Part shown: piece by piece, positions 11,050 through 25,115 of the stretch
Layout of the letters: every line of letters begins with the position of its first letter
How positions within the stretch are numbered: position 1 is the first letter of the stretch
Assembly: GCA_019925105.1 (NCBI GenBank)
Contig: JAHGAU010000023.1
Location: forward strand, 558,001 to 622,000
Origin: Niebla homalea
Taxonomy: Eukaryota; Ascomycota; Lecanoromycetes; Lecanorales; Ramalinaceae
Reading direction: 5' to 3'
Length of the DNA stretch: 64,000 nt
Translations under genes and position numbers: made by a program
Notes under the pieces: generated by a model
What the model was told of the DNA's origin: nothing
The model's database searches: none
What the model saw: only the letters and a program-made list of their open reading frames with translations

Positions 11050-12139
11050 TTCTAATTCTTTTTCCTTTTAAGGTAAAAAACCCGGAGTAAAATATATTTT
11101 TTTATTCTCCGGAACGATTTACGGAAGTAATTAATAATAAAAATTTTTAAGGATTAATTTAAGGATTAAGTTAAAAACCTTTTCTAAAAAAAAGTATCGT
11201 ATTATATAAAATATTAATTAAACGTTAAATTAACTTAAACCGCCTAAAATAAATATAATTCCGGCGTAATAAAGCTTTAATTAAAACTTAAACGTTAAAA
11301 CTTAAATAAAAAGCCAATTAATTAAAAGAGTAAAATTAAAGTTCTTAAGCGTTATCTTTTTTTTACGGTCTCGGTAATATTAACCGGGGTATTAAAAGCC
11401 CCTTATTAAAAACGTATTACGTCGCCGTTTAACGGATTATAAGTATTTTTTTACCCTTTAAATATAATAAATCCTTTAAGTTAATTATTTTATTTAAATA
11501 TATAAGTAAATCCGAAAATAAATATTAACGGTAATTTATTATTATAAAAAAATCTTTTTTATTAAGCCCGGATTATTTCTTAAATAATTATATTAAAATT
11601 ATATATTACTTATAATTTATTAATTATATTATTTAAAACCCGGACCCTTTTTTAATCCGGATTTTTATTTTTAAAGAGTTTAAAGTTAAACTTATAAATT
11701 AAATAATTAATTTAGAAAACCGCCGGTTATTTTATTATAAACGTTTTAAAAATATAAAATAATGATTAAATTAAAAGGTCGTTACCTTTTATAGTTATCT
11801 TAAAATAATTAAAAAGGATTTATTTATTTTACCGGATAAATTTAAGGTTTATACGCTTTTTATAAAGTTATTATTAAACTTAAAGTTTAAAATTATTTTT
11901 ACCGGAAACGTTCCGAGTATTTATAACGTTATTATTACGGTGGTTATTATATAAAAGGGAAACTTAAAACGTTTTACTATAACCGTTATTATTAATATTA
12001 ACCGTTTAATTAATAAAAATAAATCTTTTAATAATAAAATATTAAAATTTAAGAATAATAACGTAAAGCCGGCTCGTCCCGTTAAAATTAATAATTAACG
12101 TAATAAAAAACGTAAAACCAAATTAAAACTTAATTTAAC

Positions 12140-15100
12140 GTATAGGGATCTTAAATATTATATTTATTATAAAAAGGGCTATATTTTATTTAATTATTTT
12201 AAAAAAGATAACGTTAAAGTTATAATTATAAGTATTATAAATAAGAAGTACATTAAATTAAAAAATATTAACGTTTTAACGGTATTTTAAAGCCGGAGTT
12301 AAAATAAAGATTAATAAAAATTAACTTTACCTTTTATATTAAAAACTGGATAAGGCTTAAAAGTAATTAATAATTACTTATAATATTATTAAATATAAAA
12401 ACTTAAGTAAATTTAATTTTATAACGGTTTATAGTCCAATAAAACTTATAACTTATCCCCGCCGTTTTACCGTAAATTAAACTGTTTAATAATAATAAAA
12501 TCTATTATTATAAGGTTTATCGATTATAATATAATTTAATTAATAATTAAGGATAAGTAAAGTTATATAAAATACTTTTTTATATTATAAATTAAAACGG
12601 ATTAAACGTAATTCTGGGTCTTCCCATATTAAAGTCCCTTAAAATTATACTTAATTTAATGGTTAATTAATAACGTTTTAAGGTTAAGTTTAATAATTTA
12701 TAGATTAATAACGTTTAAAAGTTTAATTAAACTTTAATAAAGATTAATAATATCTTTATAGTTATATATATTAATATAATAATAACGCCCTTAAAAAAGG
12801 TATTATAAGGCTTTATTTAAGGTTTCATAAGTATAACCGTAATATAAGAATTTATTAATTTAATTATTCCGTAAGAATTAAACGATTACGTAAATATCTT
12901 TTCCAATAAGATGGTTAATATTTTACCTGAATTAAAAAAGGATAATTATATAATTGATTTAAATAAAAGGGAGCTACCTTATAAACCTTTATATAATTTA
13001 TTTAAGATTAAGCTAATAAAACTCCCGCGGTATCTTAATAATATTTTAACCCGGGGTTAAATTTATTACTTAACGTCCCCTATAAATGCCCTTATTTTTT
13101 TCATTTTAAAAAAAGATAGCGGCCTTTATCTTTATATGGATTACCGGGGTTTAAATATGATTACGGTTAAAAACCAATACTTATTACTTTTAATTATTAA
13201 AACTTTTAATTAATTAAATAGCTCTTTACGGTTTATTAAATTAAACCTTAAGGATACTTATTACTGGCTTTAAATTAAGTAAAATAATAAACAAAAAACG
13301 GTATTCCGTATACGTTATAATTATTTTAAATATTTAATTATATTATTCGGGTTAATAAATGCCTTAATAACTTTTTAAGCTTATATTAATTAAGCCTTTA
13401 CCGGCCTTATTAACGTAATTTATATAATTTATTTTAATAATATCCTTATTTTTAATAAAAAGCCGGCGGATTATTAACGTTATATTAAATAAGTCCTTAA
13501 TTAATTATATTAATTTTAACTTTATATTAACTTAAAGAAATACCAATTTAATATTACTTAAGTTAAATTCTTAAGATTTATAATCTTTATAAAAAGGATA
13601 TAAATAAATTAAAAATATATTAAGGTAATTAAGGATTAACCTACCTTAAAGACTTACCGGGATATTTAGGTCTTTTTAAGGTTTTCTAACTTCTATAAAT
13701 ATTTTATTTATAAATACTTAAGGATAATTAAACCTTTAATAAGTTTACTTAAAAATAATAAAAAAAGAAAGAAAACTAGGTTATTAAAATAAAATAACGC
13801 GGTAACGGCGGCGTTCAGCCGGTTATATAATATATTTAGTAATACGTTATTACTCCGCCATTTTAACCTAGAAAAAAGGGTACGGATAAAAACCAATACG
13901 TCCAATTTTACTATCGTTAGTATCTTATCTTAATAGTTTAAAAAGGGTTATTAACGTTTAATAACCTATTAATCCCGGAAAATATAACTTATTAAATAAA
14001 ATTATAAAACGTATAATTAAAAACTTTTTGTTATCGTTATAATATTTAAGTAATAACGTTATTACTTAAAAAGAAACGTTAAAACTATTTAAACATAAAC
14101 GGATTATAATAACCTTTAAAAGTTTATAAAATAGCCGGCTTTAAGCTTATATTAAATTAAATAAACCTTAAAACTTATTAATTATAATTTTAAAATATTT
14201 TATTATTAAAATAAAATAAACCTTATTAATTCATTATTAAGACGTTTAAATTATAAAAGAGTCTTACCTTTTAATATTACTTTTTTACCTATATTATAAA
14301 ATAAGTTTATTCTTTAATTAAAAGAGTTACCGGAATACCGGTAAACCGTAACTATAAGTTATATATTTTTACTTATATTAAAGGGTATTTAAGTCATTAT
14401 TTTACGGAAGGAAATATATTAATTATTTAAAAACGCTTATAAAAATTCAATCTTAATATAACGGTTTATTAAAGATTTATAAGTTAACAATAAGTTTATT
14501 TATAAGATTAAGGAAGTTATTATTAAGTTAATTAAAGATTATTTATAACTTAACGAAGCTTAAAGTATTAACTTAATTAACTTTATTAAATATAATAACC
14601 GATTATATATCCCTAAAAATAAAGTAATTTAAAAGGAATTAATCAATAAATATTATAACGATAAATTAACGGGTTATTTTAATATTAATAAAACTTATAA
14701 GTTATTAACCCGGAAATATTATTAAGATAATTTAAAAGTTTAAGTAACGGATTACGTTAAAACATATAATATATATTAAAGGGTTAAAATATACCGTTAT
14801 TATTCCTACGGTAAATTAACTTAATTCCCTTTTCCGGTATAGCCTTAAAAGGAGTTAATTATGGACTTTATTACCGGTTTACTTTTTAATAAACGTAAAG
14901 GGTAAATTTATAACTTAATTTTAATAATCGTAAACCGTTATATAAAGATATATTATTATTTACTTATAATAAAAAATATAAATATTATTACGTTAATTAA
15001 ATTATTATTTAAAGAGGTTTTCCTTAAATATAATATATTAAACGGGATCGTTACCGATAAAGGCTTTATTTTTATAAGTAATTATTAAGGTTTAATATAT

Positions 15101-15880
15101 TATTATTTAAAGATAATACGTAAACTTAATACCGTATTTTACCTTTAAATTAATAGATAAATTAAACGTTAAAATTAAGGAATAAAGTAATACTTAAAAA
15201 TATTTACCAATTTAAAGTAAATAAATTAAATAAATTTATTATTTATAATTAAGTATTCTTATATAAATATATATTATTTAAGTTTAAAGTATAGCTTTTT
15301 TTACGTTAATTATAAATATAATCTTAAAATTTACTTTAAGTTTAAGGATAAACTTATTAAGGAGAAAATACTTATAATAAAAAAAAAGTTAAAATTTTAA
15401 ACGATATTTATAAGAAGTTAACGGAATAATAACATTATATATTAGGATCGATTAAATAGATTTATAATAAAAAATATTAATTAAAATTATATAATATCGG
15501 TAATTTAATAATATTAAATATTAAGAATCTTAAACTTAAGTAATTAAATAAGAAACTTATACCTTAATTTATTAAACTTTTTAGAATTAACGATAAGATT
15601 AAATAATAAACGTACCGGTTTTTCCTTTTTATAAGTTATTATATTTACCTTATAATTTATATTTCTTTTCTTAAGTTATATTATACTTAAGTTAACGATA
15701 AAACGGCGGAAATAATAATATATCCCTTAAAATTTATCGATAATAAGGAAGAATAAGAAATTAAGGAAATTACGGATCGTATTAAAAACTCCCGGGGTAT
15801 TTAATATAAAGTTAAATAACTTAATTAAGGTTCTAAATATAATTAATAAGTTTTAACGGGTAACTTAAATAACGTATAAA
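12140..15880 (+). pseudogene. Decayed gag-pol of element B: zinc knuckle, RT, integrase, chromodomain
   Basis: Plus-strand translation, with TAA/TAG taken as former CAA/CAG/TGG and Tyr as former Cys/His, gives in order: a CCHC knuckle near 12150-12205 (YYIYYKKGYILFNY for CxxCxxxGHxxxxC); RT at about 13060-13460 (MDYRGLNMITVKN, YLIILFGLINALITF, YFNNILIF for the YLDD box); integrase at about 14745-15190 (KGVIMDFITGLLFNKRKG, GIVTDKGFIFISNY); and a chromodomain-like segment at about 15750-15880 (EIKEITDRIKNSRG, YKVK-LN-G). The order RT, integrase, chromodomain defines fungal chromoviruses. Many stop codons make it non-functional. The D-to-N change in the RT box is itself a RIP-type change. Confidence 0.88.
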
Positions 15881-18028
15881 AACTATAGAAGTAATACGAT
15901 AAAATAACGTAAAAAAAGAAAAAACGAATATAAAGTTAACGCCGTAATAATTAAGAATTTTATATTATAACTAATAATTATGTATAATAATTAATATCGC
16001 GGGTTATTTTATTAACATACTTTCTTTTTATATAAGTTATTAAAGATCTATTATAATTTTATTTAATAAAACGTAATATACTTAATATAATTAACGTTAC
16101 GGTAACGTTTATTTATTATAATTATAATAATTAATCTATAAATACGATAATACCGTAAATATAAAAACGTAAAAATAAATTATAAACGTTTAAAAACGCT
16201 TATTAATAAATTAATATTAAGTTAAAAAGAAATAAAATTAAAATATTAACGATTAAAGATCGATTAAGATATATTATAATTTAATTAACATCCTAAAAGC
16301 TATAATATTATATTTATATTACTATTTAATAATATATAAATTATAAACGCTTAAATATTAAACGTTAAACGCTTATAATATATATAAAGAAAATAAAAAT
16401 AAATCTATAACGTTATCGTATTAATATAACGGGTTTTCTTTTCTTTTTTTTTCTTTTTTTCCCTTTTATATTTTTAGAGCCGGATAAGTATTAATGGATT
16501 TAACGGAATATAATAATTTTACCCTTTTATTCCTTTTCTATTTTAAGGTTAATCTGATTTTAATATTAATAGGTTAAAAGGCTTTTTAATACGCTTTAAA
16601 GTTATTATTCTCCGGAATTAAGGTTAACCTTTTAACCATTGCCGTTAAAGTAAATTATATTTTTTTTATCTTTATATCTTTTTTTTATCCTTATCCGTCT
16701 TAAAACCCTTAAATTCAAAGTAATTAACGGAATACTTAATAAAGGAAGCCCGGTTTTCTTCCGTATTACTCTTTATTTAAAATATATTAACGTTAACGTT
16801 AAATTATTATTATATCGGTATATATTTTTACTTTAAATTTAATAATTTCCGTTTCCGTAATAAAAGTTTAAAACGATTATTTCTTTATTTCCTTTTTAAG
16901 GGCCGTTATCGACCTATAAACCTTTAATTAAATACGGCGATACGCCGGTTTAATTATATAATATATTACTTTTATATATCCGTATAATTTATATTAAACT
17001 TTAAACTTATAAAGGAATTTATCGTATTAACGTAATAAATAAGATCTTTCTTAGGGCCGCGATACTTAATTAAGTTTATATATTATTTTACGTATTTTCT
17101 TAATAAGCTTATCCGGGAATTATATTTACTTAAAATATTAACGTTTTAATAACGATATAATCTTATAATATAATAACGATTATTATAGTTTTTAAATTTA
17201 TATTAATTATAAGGATTAATATTATAAGTATAAAGCTTATTCTATAAAAAATATATAAAGTATAAAATATTTATATATTATTAACTTTTATTTAATTATA
17301 AGTATATTCTTATCGTAAAAGGTTAATAAAACGTTATTATATTATATAGTATTATACGTTAGGATATTAAGATAATACTTATTTTACTCTTTTATTTACG
17401 TTATATTAATATATATTCATTTATTATTATTACGGATTACTATTATATTAAATATATAAATATCCGTATATAATTAACGTAATTTATTATAATGATAATA
17501 AGGATATAAATAAAAGTTATTTTTATATATTAATTAAGCATCGTAATTAAAGTTTACGTATAATATACTTATAAAAGTTATTAAGATTATTAAGGGAAAA
17601 AAAAGAAAAAGTTTAAAATAATAATAAATTTTTTATTACTTAACCGTTATTACGCCGTAATAAATTAATAAGTAAATTCTTAAATAACGGTTTAGTTATT
17701 AATTAATATTATTAAGATTCTTTTCTTATTTATTTTTTCTTATTAAGTTTTATAAAAGGGTTTTTAATAAGCTTTATTATATTATATTAATTATATATTA
17801 ATATATAATATTTTCTTACGTTTAATATATTAAATAACGTTCTTAATACGTATTTTAAAGTATATATATAAACTCTTTTCTTTTTACCCTTTTTTTATTA
17901 GGTTTTAATAATAGGTTTTTAACGAGCTTTATATATATATTAATTACGCGTTAACGTCTTCTTTATAATATTACTATTTATTTATATAATTTTTATCTTT
18001 AAGGATTAAAGTATAAAGAAGGGGGTAT

Positions 18029-18397
18029 TATTAACGTTTAACGTTTAATAAACGTTTAACGTATATTAAGTATATTAAGCCCCGGTTTATTTAAGGACTA
18101 TAATTAAATAACGTAACCGTTTAAATAATAACTTTTAAAATTAAAGGTTTTAAGAGTTTAAACCTTTTATATACAGATATACGTAATTATAATTAAGGTT
18201 AAAGTTATTATTACCGTGGTTTAAGTTACCTTTAAGACCGGTTATTTAAGATAGGCTTACGTTCAGCCAGTTTATAGTTCCTTAAGAATTAGTTTACCTT
18301 TTAAATCTAAGTATTAAATTTATAATTATACTTTACGTCTTCTATAAACCCCTTTTAACTAGCCCCGCCAGCTGTAAGCCGGCGGACCTGTCTAACA
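18029..18397 (+). repeat. 3' LTR of element B
   Basis: 369 bp. Its first half is heavily RIP-mutated (TATTAACGTTTAACG against TGTTAGCGCCTAGCG in the 5' LTR), while its last ~200 bp keep the unmutated end GGACCTGTCTAACA. The two LTRs are thus mutated in opposite halves. Confidence 0.92.
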
Positions 18398-18402
18398 GGT
18401 TC

Positions 18403-21400
18403 CGGGGCAGGTATCGTTTTTTGCGATTTACCCCCCTTTTAAAATATTTTTTTAACCTTATTGTTTTATATATTAAATTTACATTAATAAAGGGGCGTAT
18501 AATCCATATAAATCAATAATATTAATAATAGTCGTTTTAGTGGCTTCAGGGAGTTATAAAGCTATTTTAAAAGGCCCTTAAACTTAATAAAAACACAATA
18601 TACGGCTTATAATATCGAGTTTTAAGCTTAATAAAATCGTTATTTAACTTAAACGTTTAAAATAACCCTTAAAGGCTATTTTAAATATAACGATATTAAT
18701 TGGATCTTTAGGTTATAATCCGGGCTTATCCGAATACTTCTTATAAAAAACTTTAATTAATCCTTAAGTATAAAGGAATTCTTTTACGTTAACGTAATAT
18801 TAAATATTATCCGGGGGTAAGTTTATTTATTTAACTTTATATTATAGCCTTTATTTTCAGCCGGTATATTAAAAATTAATAATTTCTTTAAACTTTTACT
18901 TTTTAATATCTTTTTCATTTACGATAACGGGTTTAAGGGGTAAATTAATTTATCCTGATAATAATAATTTCTTTTTAATCGGGATACGGGTTAAATTACT
19001 TATATAAAAGGTAAAATAAACTTAAAAAATATTTAAAACGTTCAATTTATAGGAAAAATAATATTATTTAAGGATAATATAAAGACTTAAGTATTTATAA
19101 TTTAACTTCTTATTAAATCGATTAATTATTAAATACTTAACGTTTATATAAACTTTATTATTTATTTTAAACTTTACGTTTTAACGCCGGCGGTTAACTT
19201 ATTTAAATATATTATTATAAGCCTTATTTAAATTAAAATGTATTATATTAAAAATTTCTTATATAGTTTTAATAATATTAATAATTTCCTTAACCTAAAG
19301 TTATTTACGGGCGGTAATATATTTAATATTATTGGGACCGAATAATATCCTTAAATAAAAGCCCTTATTAAGGTAAAAAAGTATTATTTTAATCGATTAA
19401 TTTAAATTATTATTATTTATAAATTCCATTATAAATAATTATTATACTTAATCGTTTTATGAGTAATTTACGTAAATCTGGAGTCCTTATTTTATTTTTT
19501 AATTTATTCTTTTAATTTAATTATTACTTTTAATATAATAAAAAATTAAAGTTTAAGGGTCGATTTTAAGTTAATATAATAAAAAACGTTATATTTTATT
19601 AATAAATTATAAATTACGATTTAAAATAATATTATCCGGAAGGCCGTAATACTTAAATACTTTTTTAATAAAGAGTTAAATTATTTCCTTAATAAAAATT
19701 CCTTCTTTTTTAATATAATTAAGGATATAATATTGGCCTTTAAATAATATATAAATTATAATAAGGATAACGTTTATACTTTTATATTTAAATAGTCCGA
19801 TAATGAAGTTAACCGAAAGATTAATTTATTTTTATTCCAGGATTTTTAATTAATAGAATAATCTTATAAACTTTTATTATAAAGCTTTAAACCGAAAATA
19901 AATATTATAATTTAAAATATAACGGTTAATATCATCTTATAAAGTAAATTAAAAGAAATATTAAGAAATAAGTTTAATTATATAATCCCGGTTAAAATAG
20001 TTATTAATTAATTTATTAAAAGTATATTTTAAGACCTTTATAATAAGTAGCGTTAATACTTATAATTTACCTTTATTAATAAGGATATTGGACCGAACCT
20101 TAATACGGATTAAGGATACGCCTTTAAAATTAAATAATTTATCCTCCGTAATTATTTTCTTAAATTCCGTTAAGCCCTTATTAATATAATTAACTTTATA
20201 AATTTACTTATAAAACCCGAGTTTTTTAAGGATTAAATAGGCTGGTATTAATGCTTTTTCCCCCTTATTTAAGGTTAAAACCTTAAAACGTTCAGGAAAT
20301 AGGATAATTTAAAACTGGTTTTTAACCTTATTATCGTTGTTACTTTAAGGTCGATAACCGGGTATTTAAGTAAGGGTATTAGCCTTATTATTTTATTTAC
20401 CCGGGCGATAAACAACTTTAAAATTAAACTTAAAGAGGGTATTAAGATATTTCACTTAACGTTTTATAAGCTTTTAACTCTTAATAAAGTATTTTAAGGC
20501 CTAATTATTATTAAAAATACGGAAAAGCTTCTTTATTATTTTTAATTTTAACCGTTAATTCTTTAAATACTTAATAATAATAAAAAGTTCCTTATTATAA
20601 ATATTATAGTTATATTTAACTGGTAATATACTCTTAAAATAATAAATTATTAAATATAACTTTTTAACCTTATAATATTAAAAGAGAATATTACCAGAAA
20701 CGTAATCCGAAGAGTTAGTTTTAAGGATTATTTCTTTATTAAGATTATAATAGGTTAATATAAAAGCTATAATAAAAGCCTTTTTAAGTATCGTATAAGT
20801 TTTTTAATATTCCGGGGACTATATAAATAAGGTTTCTTTTTTAATAAGCTTTAAAAAATTTTTTATTATTTTAAAAAATTAAAGAATAAATCTTTAATAA
20901 AAATTATAAAAGTTAATAAATCCTTAAAGGGCTTTTAGGTTAACGGGGACTGGTTAATCCTTAATTTTATTTACTTTATTGGGGTTTATTTTTAACCCGT
21001 TAATAATAAGGATAAGACTTAAAAACTTAATTTATTAAATTCCGAATTTATACTTCCGGATATTTATTTATAGGCCGGCGTTATATAAACGCTTTAATAT
21101 TAAGTATATATATCGGGTATACTTTTTCTTAATAGTATTATAGATAAAAAACCATTATCTAAATAAGCTTAAATAAAAATATTTAAATAATTAAATAAAA
21201 CCTTATTTATATATTATTAATATAAGGCGGGGTTATTAATTAAGTTAAAAAATATAACTTTATACTTAAAAACGTTTAATAAAATAACGAATATCGTAAA
21301 GTTTTTACTTTCCGGATATATACGGAGCTTATTAAAGGCCGCAATAATATTTAAACGGATAATCTATTTATAACCGGTAACTTAAGATAATATTTTTTTT

Positions 21401-24400
21401 ATTAAAGGAATAAGATATTAATTCCTTTTAATAATAACGTTAATACCACGGTAATTTACGTATAATTATAAATCGCCATTAAATTTAAGGGTAAAAAGGA
21501 TAAAGAACCTATAAAGGGCTTTATTAAGCTCGATAAATCCTTTTTTAAGTTCTTAATAATATATTCCTTTAATTTTTAAAGCTTATAACCTAAAAATAAA
21601 TAAATCTAACTCCGGGGGGGAATCCCTTTTAAGGTTAAGTTAATTTTATAATTATAGTCTTAATATAGGGGTAACTTATTTATTATTATATAATTAAAGA
21701 TATCCTTAAAATTATAATATTCCGCTGGAAGTTTAACTATAATTTTATTTATAAAAACCGCTTTTTTTACGAAGTTATTCTTATAAATTATTATAACGGA
21801 AATATTAATTAAGGTATTATTAAGGAAATCTAAATAATTAATTAAGTCCGTTATTAAAGTATAAAAGGTTTAAATCCCTTTTTCTTTTTAAGTTTTTATA
21901 ATAATATAAAAGGTTATTATATTAATAACTTTAATTAAGAAAAGTTTCTTTTCTTTAATAAGCTTTAAGAAAAAAAGATTATTTAATAATTTTCTTTTTT
22001 TTTCTTGGGGCTTTAATAGCTTTAATTTTTTACTTTTTAAGAGTATATTTAAGGCTTAATAAGTTAAAGTTATAATCTAAAAAAATTCCGGAATAAGTTT
22101 TATATTTTAATAATTAACCTTATTATAATTATATTAATTTAATATAAAGAAGATTTTATTAATTATAGGGTAAATAAATACGTAATATTATTTTATTTAA
22201 AGTTTTTTAAGGATTATATTATATATTTTAAGCCGGGTAATAAATATAAAAATTAACTTTTTAAATAATTTTCTATAATTATCCGGGGATAAATTATATA
22301 AGTAATAAACCGTAAGTATTTATACTTATAATTTTAAATAAACTTAAGTTAAAAGAAAACTAAAAAAGAAATTTAAAGTATTATATAAACTTATAGGATA
22401 ATTTATTTATTAATAAAATAATAATTAATAATACTTAAATTAATTAAAAAAAATAAAAAAAATATTAATCTTTATAGCTTATAAATACGTTAATAATTTA
22501 GGATTTATTATTTTAAACGTTAAAAAGGTTTTTAATACTTTTAATATATTTAATTATTAAAATTTAAAAGTAATATACGTTTTTATCCTTTATAGTAACT
22601 TTTATAAAGCTTAATCTTTTATTAATAGCCCGTTTAAATTATTAAATAAAATATCTTTAAGGGTATAAAAGATTTAACCGTTTTAATTATAAGTAAATTT
22701 TTTATTTAAATTAAAAATAATATAATAAACTTAAACGGAACGTTCTTAAGTATTATTTTAATTACGTTAATAATTAAAATAATCGGTTTAAAAATAATTC
22801 CTTTAATAAGTAAAGTATTTAATGTCCGGAAGAAAAATTAACTTTATAATAATGAAAATAATTTATCGGAATTTAAGTTTTCTAAAATTTTTATTCCGTT
22901 AAGGGGTTTAAAGGAAGTAATATAGGTTTTCGTAATCTCCTTAATTTCCTTAAATAAAATTTTATTTAAGACAAGGGTTTTTTATTAATAATAATATTCT
23001 GAACGTTAAAAACGGTTTATCCTTTTAAAATATACCCGGGTCTTATTTAAGTTATTTAAATTATAATTTCCTTAAAGAAAGTTTTTATAAAGTCGGTTAA
23101 AGAGTCGGATAATTAATTTATAAATTGTAATTTTTAAGTTTTTCTTAAGATTTACGTATTTAAAGATTTTAATTAAGCGGATAAAATTAAAATAAAATAT
23201 TATAAATTTATCCTTAATTAATATTTTTAAAGCTTAAAAATTATTAATTTAATCTTTTTTTAATTAACGTTTTTAAAAATTCAATTTAAGAAAATTTAGA
23301 ATTCCTTAAAAGTTTAGAAACTTAATAAAATATTATTATTATATTCCGTTTTTAATTATTTAAGGACTTTAAAACTTAATAATATTAAAATATAATTAAC
23401 TTAAACTTATATAATTAAGTATTAACTTTAATTTATCCAAAACTTAATAATAACGTAATATTTAAAGAAACGGTATTAATTACGGTCCTTTTTTATAAAG
23501 GGTTCGGGATCCTTAATTTTAATTAACTTAAGTTTCTTATAAAAAGTAAAAGATATTATAAATTAATAAAATAAAAAGGTTAAATTATTCTATTAAAGAT
23601 TTCTAAGCTTAATAATAAAATTTACATTTTAATTTTTTAATTTACGGTTACGGATTTCTAATATTTTAAGACGGTTTAAATCTTCCGGAAGAAAAAAATT
23701 ACCGTAATTTTATTATTATAAGTAAATAATTCGGTTTATTTTTAATTATAAATTTTTCTTAATATTATTTAATTCTATTTAAAAGATTTATATTTTATTA
23801 TTTATATCCTTATAATATTATATATTAATATTACGTTTTTAACGTAAAAAATTTAATAATTTTAAGAATTCCTTAAATCTTTTAAATAATACGGATTAAA
23901 AAATAAGATAAACGTAAGTTTTTATAAGGTATAAAGTATATTTAATTTATTTTTTTAAAACGGTACCTTTTAATTTATAACGACGCCGGCGGGCAATATA
24001 GTCCTTATATCCTTTATAATTATTATGTAAAACCGGGTTCTTAATAATTAAATAATCTATCGGGTCCTTATTTTTTTTACTTTATTAAGAAAAAGCCTTA
24101 TCTTTAATAAATAATATTAATTAATCGGGGTCCTTTTAAGAATTACTTTATAAATTATATTTTAACGTAAAAACCTTTAATAAAAAGGATTATAAGTTTA
24201 TTATTTATAGTTTTAATAAATAAAAAATAAATAAGAAATAAGTTAAAATTAAGGAGGAATAAAAATAAATAAAAGAAAAAATTAAAAAAAGGGGAAAAAA
24301 TAAATTTCTTAATTTTTTTATTAAGCGGATTCTATATTATAAGGGTAATATCGTAGAATAAAATAATAAAGTTTATATTATAATAGGGTTTAATACTGTT

Positions 24401-24894
24401 CCTTTATATTATAAAGTATTCCTTAAAGTGTTTTTTCTTCCGGGTATTAAATACTTTATATTATAAAGTAAGTATAAAACCAGATATCTTAATTAAAGGT
24501 TTTAAAGAATAAAAAGGTAAGTAATAAATAAGGATTCTATAGGCTCTTATAAACTTATTCTTAATTAAATTTATAATATTTTTAAGGTTTACTTTATTTA
24601 TAGCCTTTAAATCGCCTTATTAAGGCTTAACCTTTTAAATTAATTCTTTATATAATTTAATAAAATTAATATTTACTTATTTAAAGTTATTAAAATTTCC
24701 CGTCTTAATTATTAACGTTTTCTTATAACCCGTCCGGATATTAATCGTTATACGTTTTAACCGTAATTATTGCCCGTTTAATACCGTTAATAATTATTAG
24801 TTTACCGTCCGTTATTAATAAGTATTATTAATAAAAACCTTTATTTTATTTTATTACTCTTTATAAGGGCGTAAATAAGTTAACTTTAATATAA
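18403..24894 (-). pseudogene. Decayed internal region of element A (minus-strand gypsy pol)
   Basis: AT-rich, with no open frame. RT is readable on the minus strand at about 21600-21360. Upstream coding (gag, protease) should lie to the right and RNase H/integrase to the left. The whole stretch is collinear with 42603-48700. At 18404-18428 a GC-rich tip, ATCG-T6-GCGAT, forms a small hairpin shared with the 42.6-kb copy. Confidence 0.8.
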
Positions 24895-25110
24895 TATTAA
24901 AGTATAAGCCTTTTTAAAATGGTTAGAAGGCAAAGGGTATATTATGTATAACTAAAGATATTAAAGTATAAAGGTGTAAAAGTGAAGGGGCCGAAGGCCC
25001 TAATATACCCAGTCGGTGATATTCCTGGGTGCCGGACTAACCCCGGGCTTGGCCCGGGATAGGCCCGGTAGGGCCTACTCCTAAGCTACCAATACCCCTG
25101 AACCCTGACA
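24895..25110 (-). repeat. LTR of element A, right (5') copy
   Basis: 216 bp. The last two thirds (CCGAAGGCCC to CCCTGACA) are nearly free of RIP and give the best copy of the LTR end; the first 60 bp are mutated. It is followed directly by the target duplication AAGGG. Confidence 0.92.
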
Positions 25111-25115
25111 AAGGG

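Larger units (their letters stand above)
10683..18397 (+). mobile_element. Chromovirus-type Ty3/gypsy retrotransposon B, RIP-mutated, nested in element A
   Basis: LTRs at 10683-11049 (367 bp) and 18029-18397 (369 bp) run TGTTAG to CTAACA. The target duplication GGTTC (10678-10682, 18398-18402) is exact. The empty site is preserved in the other copy of element A near 42600 (GGGGGATTCCGGGG). A purine tract AAAGAAGGGGG lies just before the 3' LTR. The 7.7-kb element carries decayed gag-pol on the plus strand. Direct junctions prove it inserted after element A. Confidence 0.95.
10134..25110 (-). mobile_element. Ty3/gypsy LTR retrotransposon A, RIP-mutated, split by a second element
   Basis: 216-bp LTRs (10134-10349 and 24895-25110) run TGTTAGAG to CCCTGACA and are flanked by the target duplication AAGGG (10129-10133, 25111-25115). 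Removing the inserted element B (10683-18397) and one GGTTC leaves about 7.26 kb, a normal gypsy size. Coding is on the minus strand: reverse-translating 21600-21361 gives DGDL-LYVNYRGINVIIKRN-YLIPLIKKIL, matching the gypsy RT start (DYRGLN, KNRYPLPLI) with RIP stops and Cys/His-to-Tyr type changes. The 5' LTR is therefore the right-hand one. Not functional. Confidence 0.9.

Noticed and set aside
13708..13905. 65-codon minus-strand ORF
   Set aside because: It lies antisense to the decayed pol of element B in AT-rich DNA.
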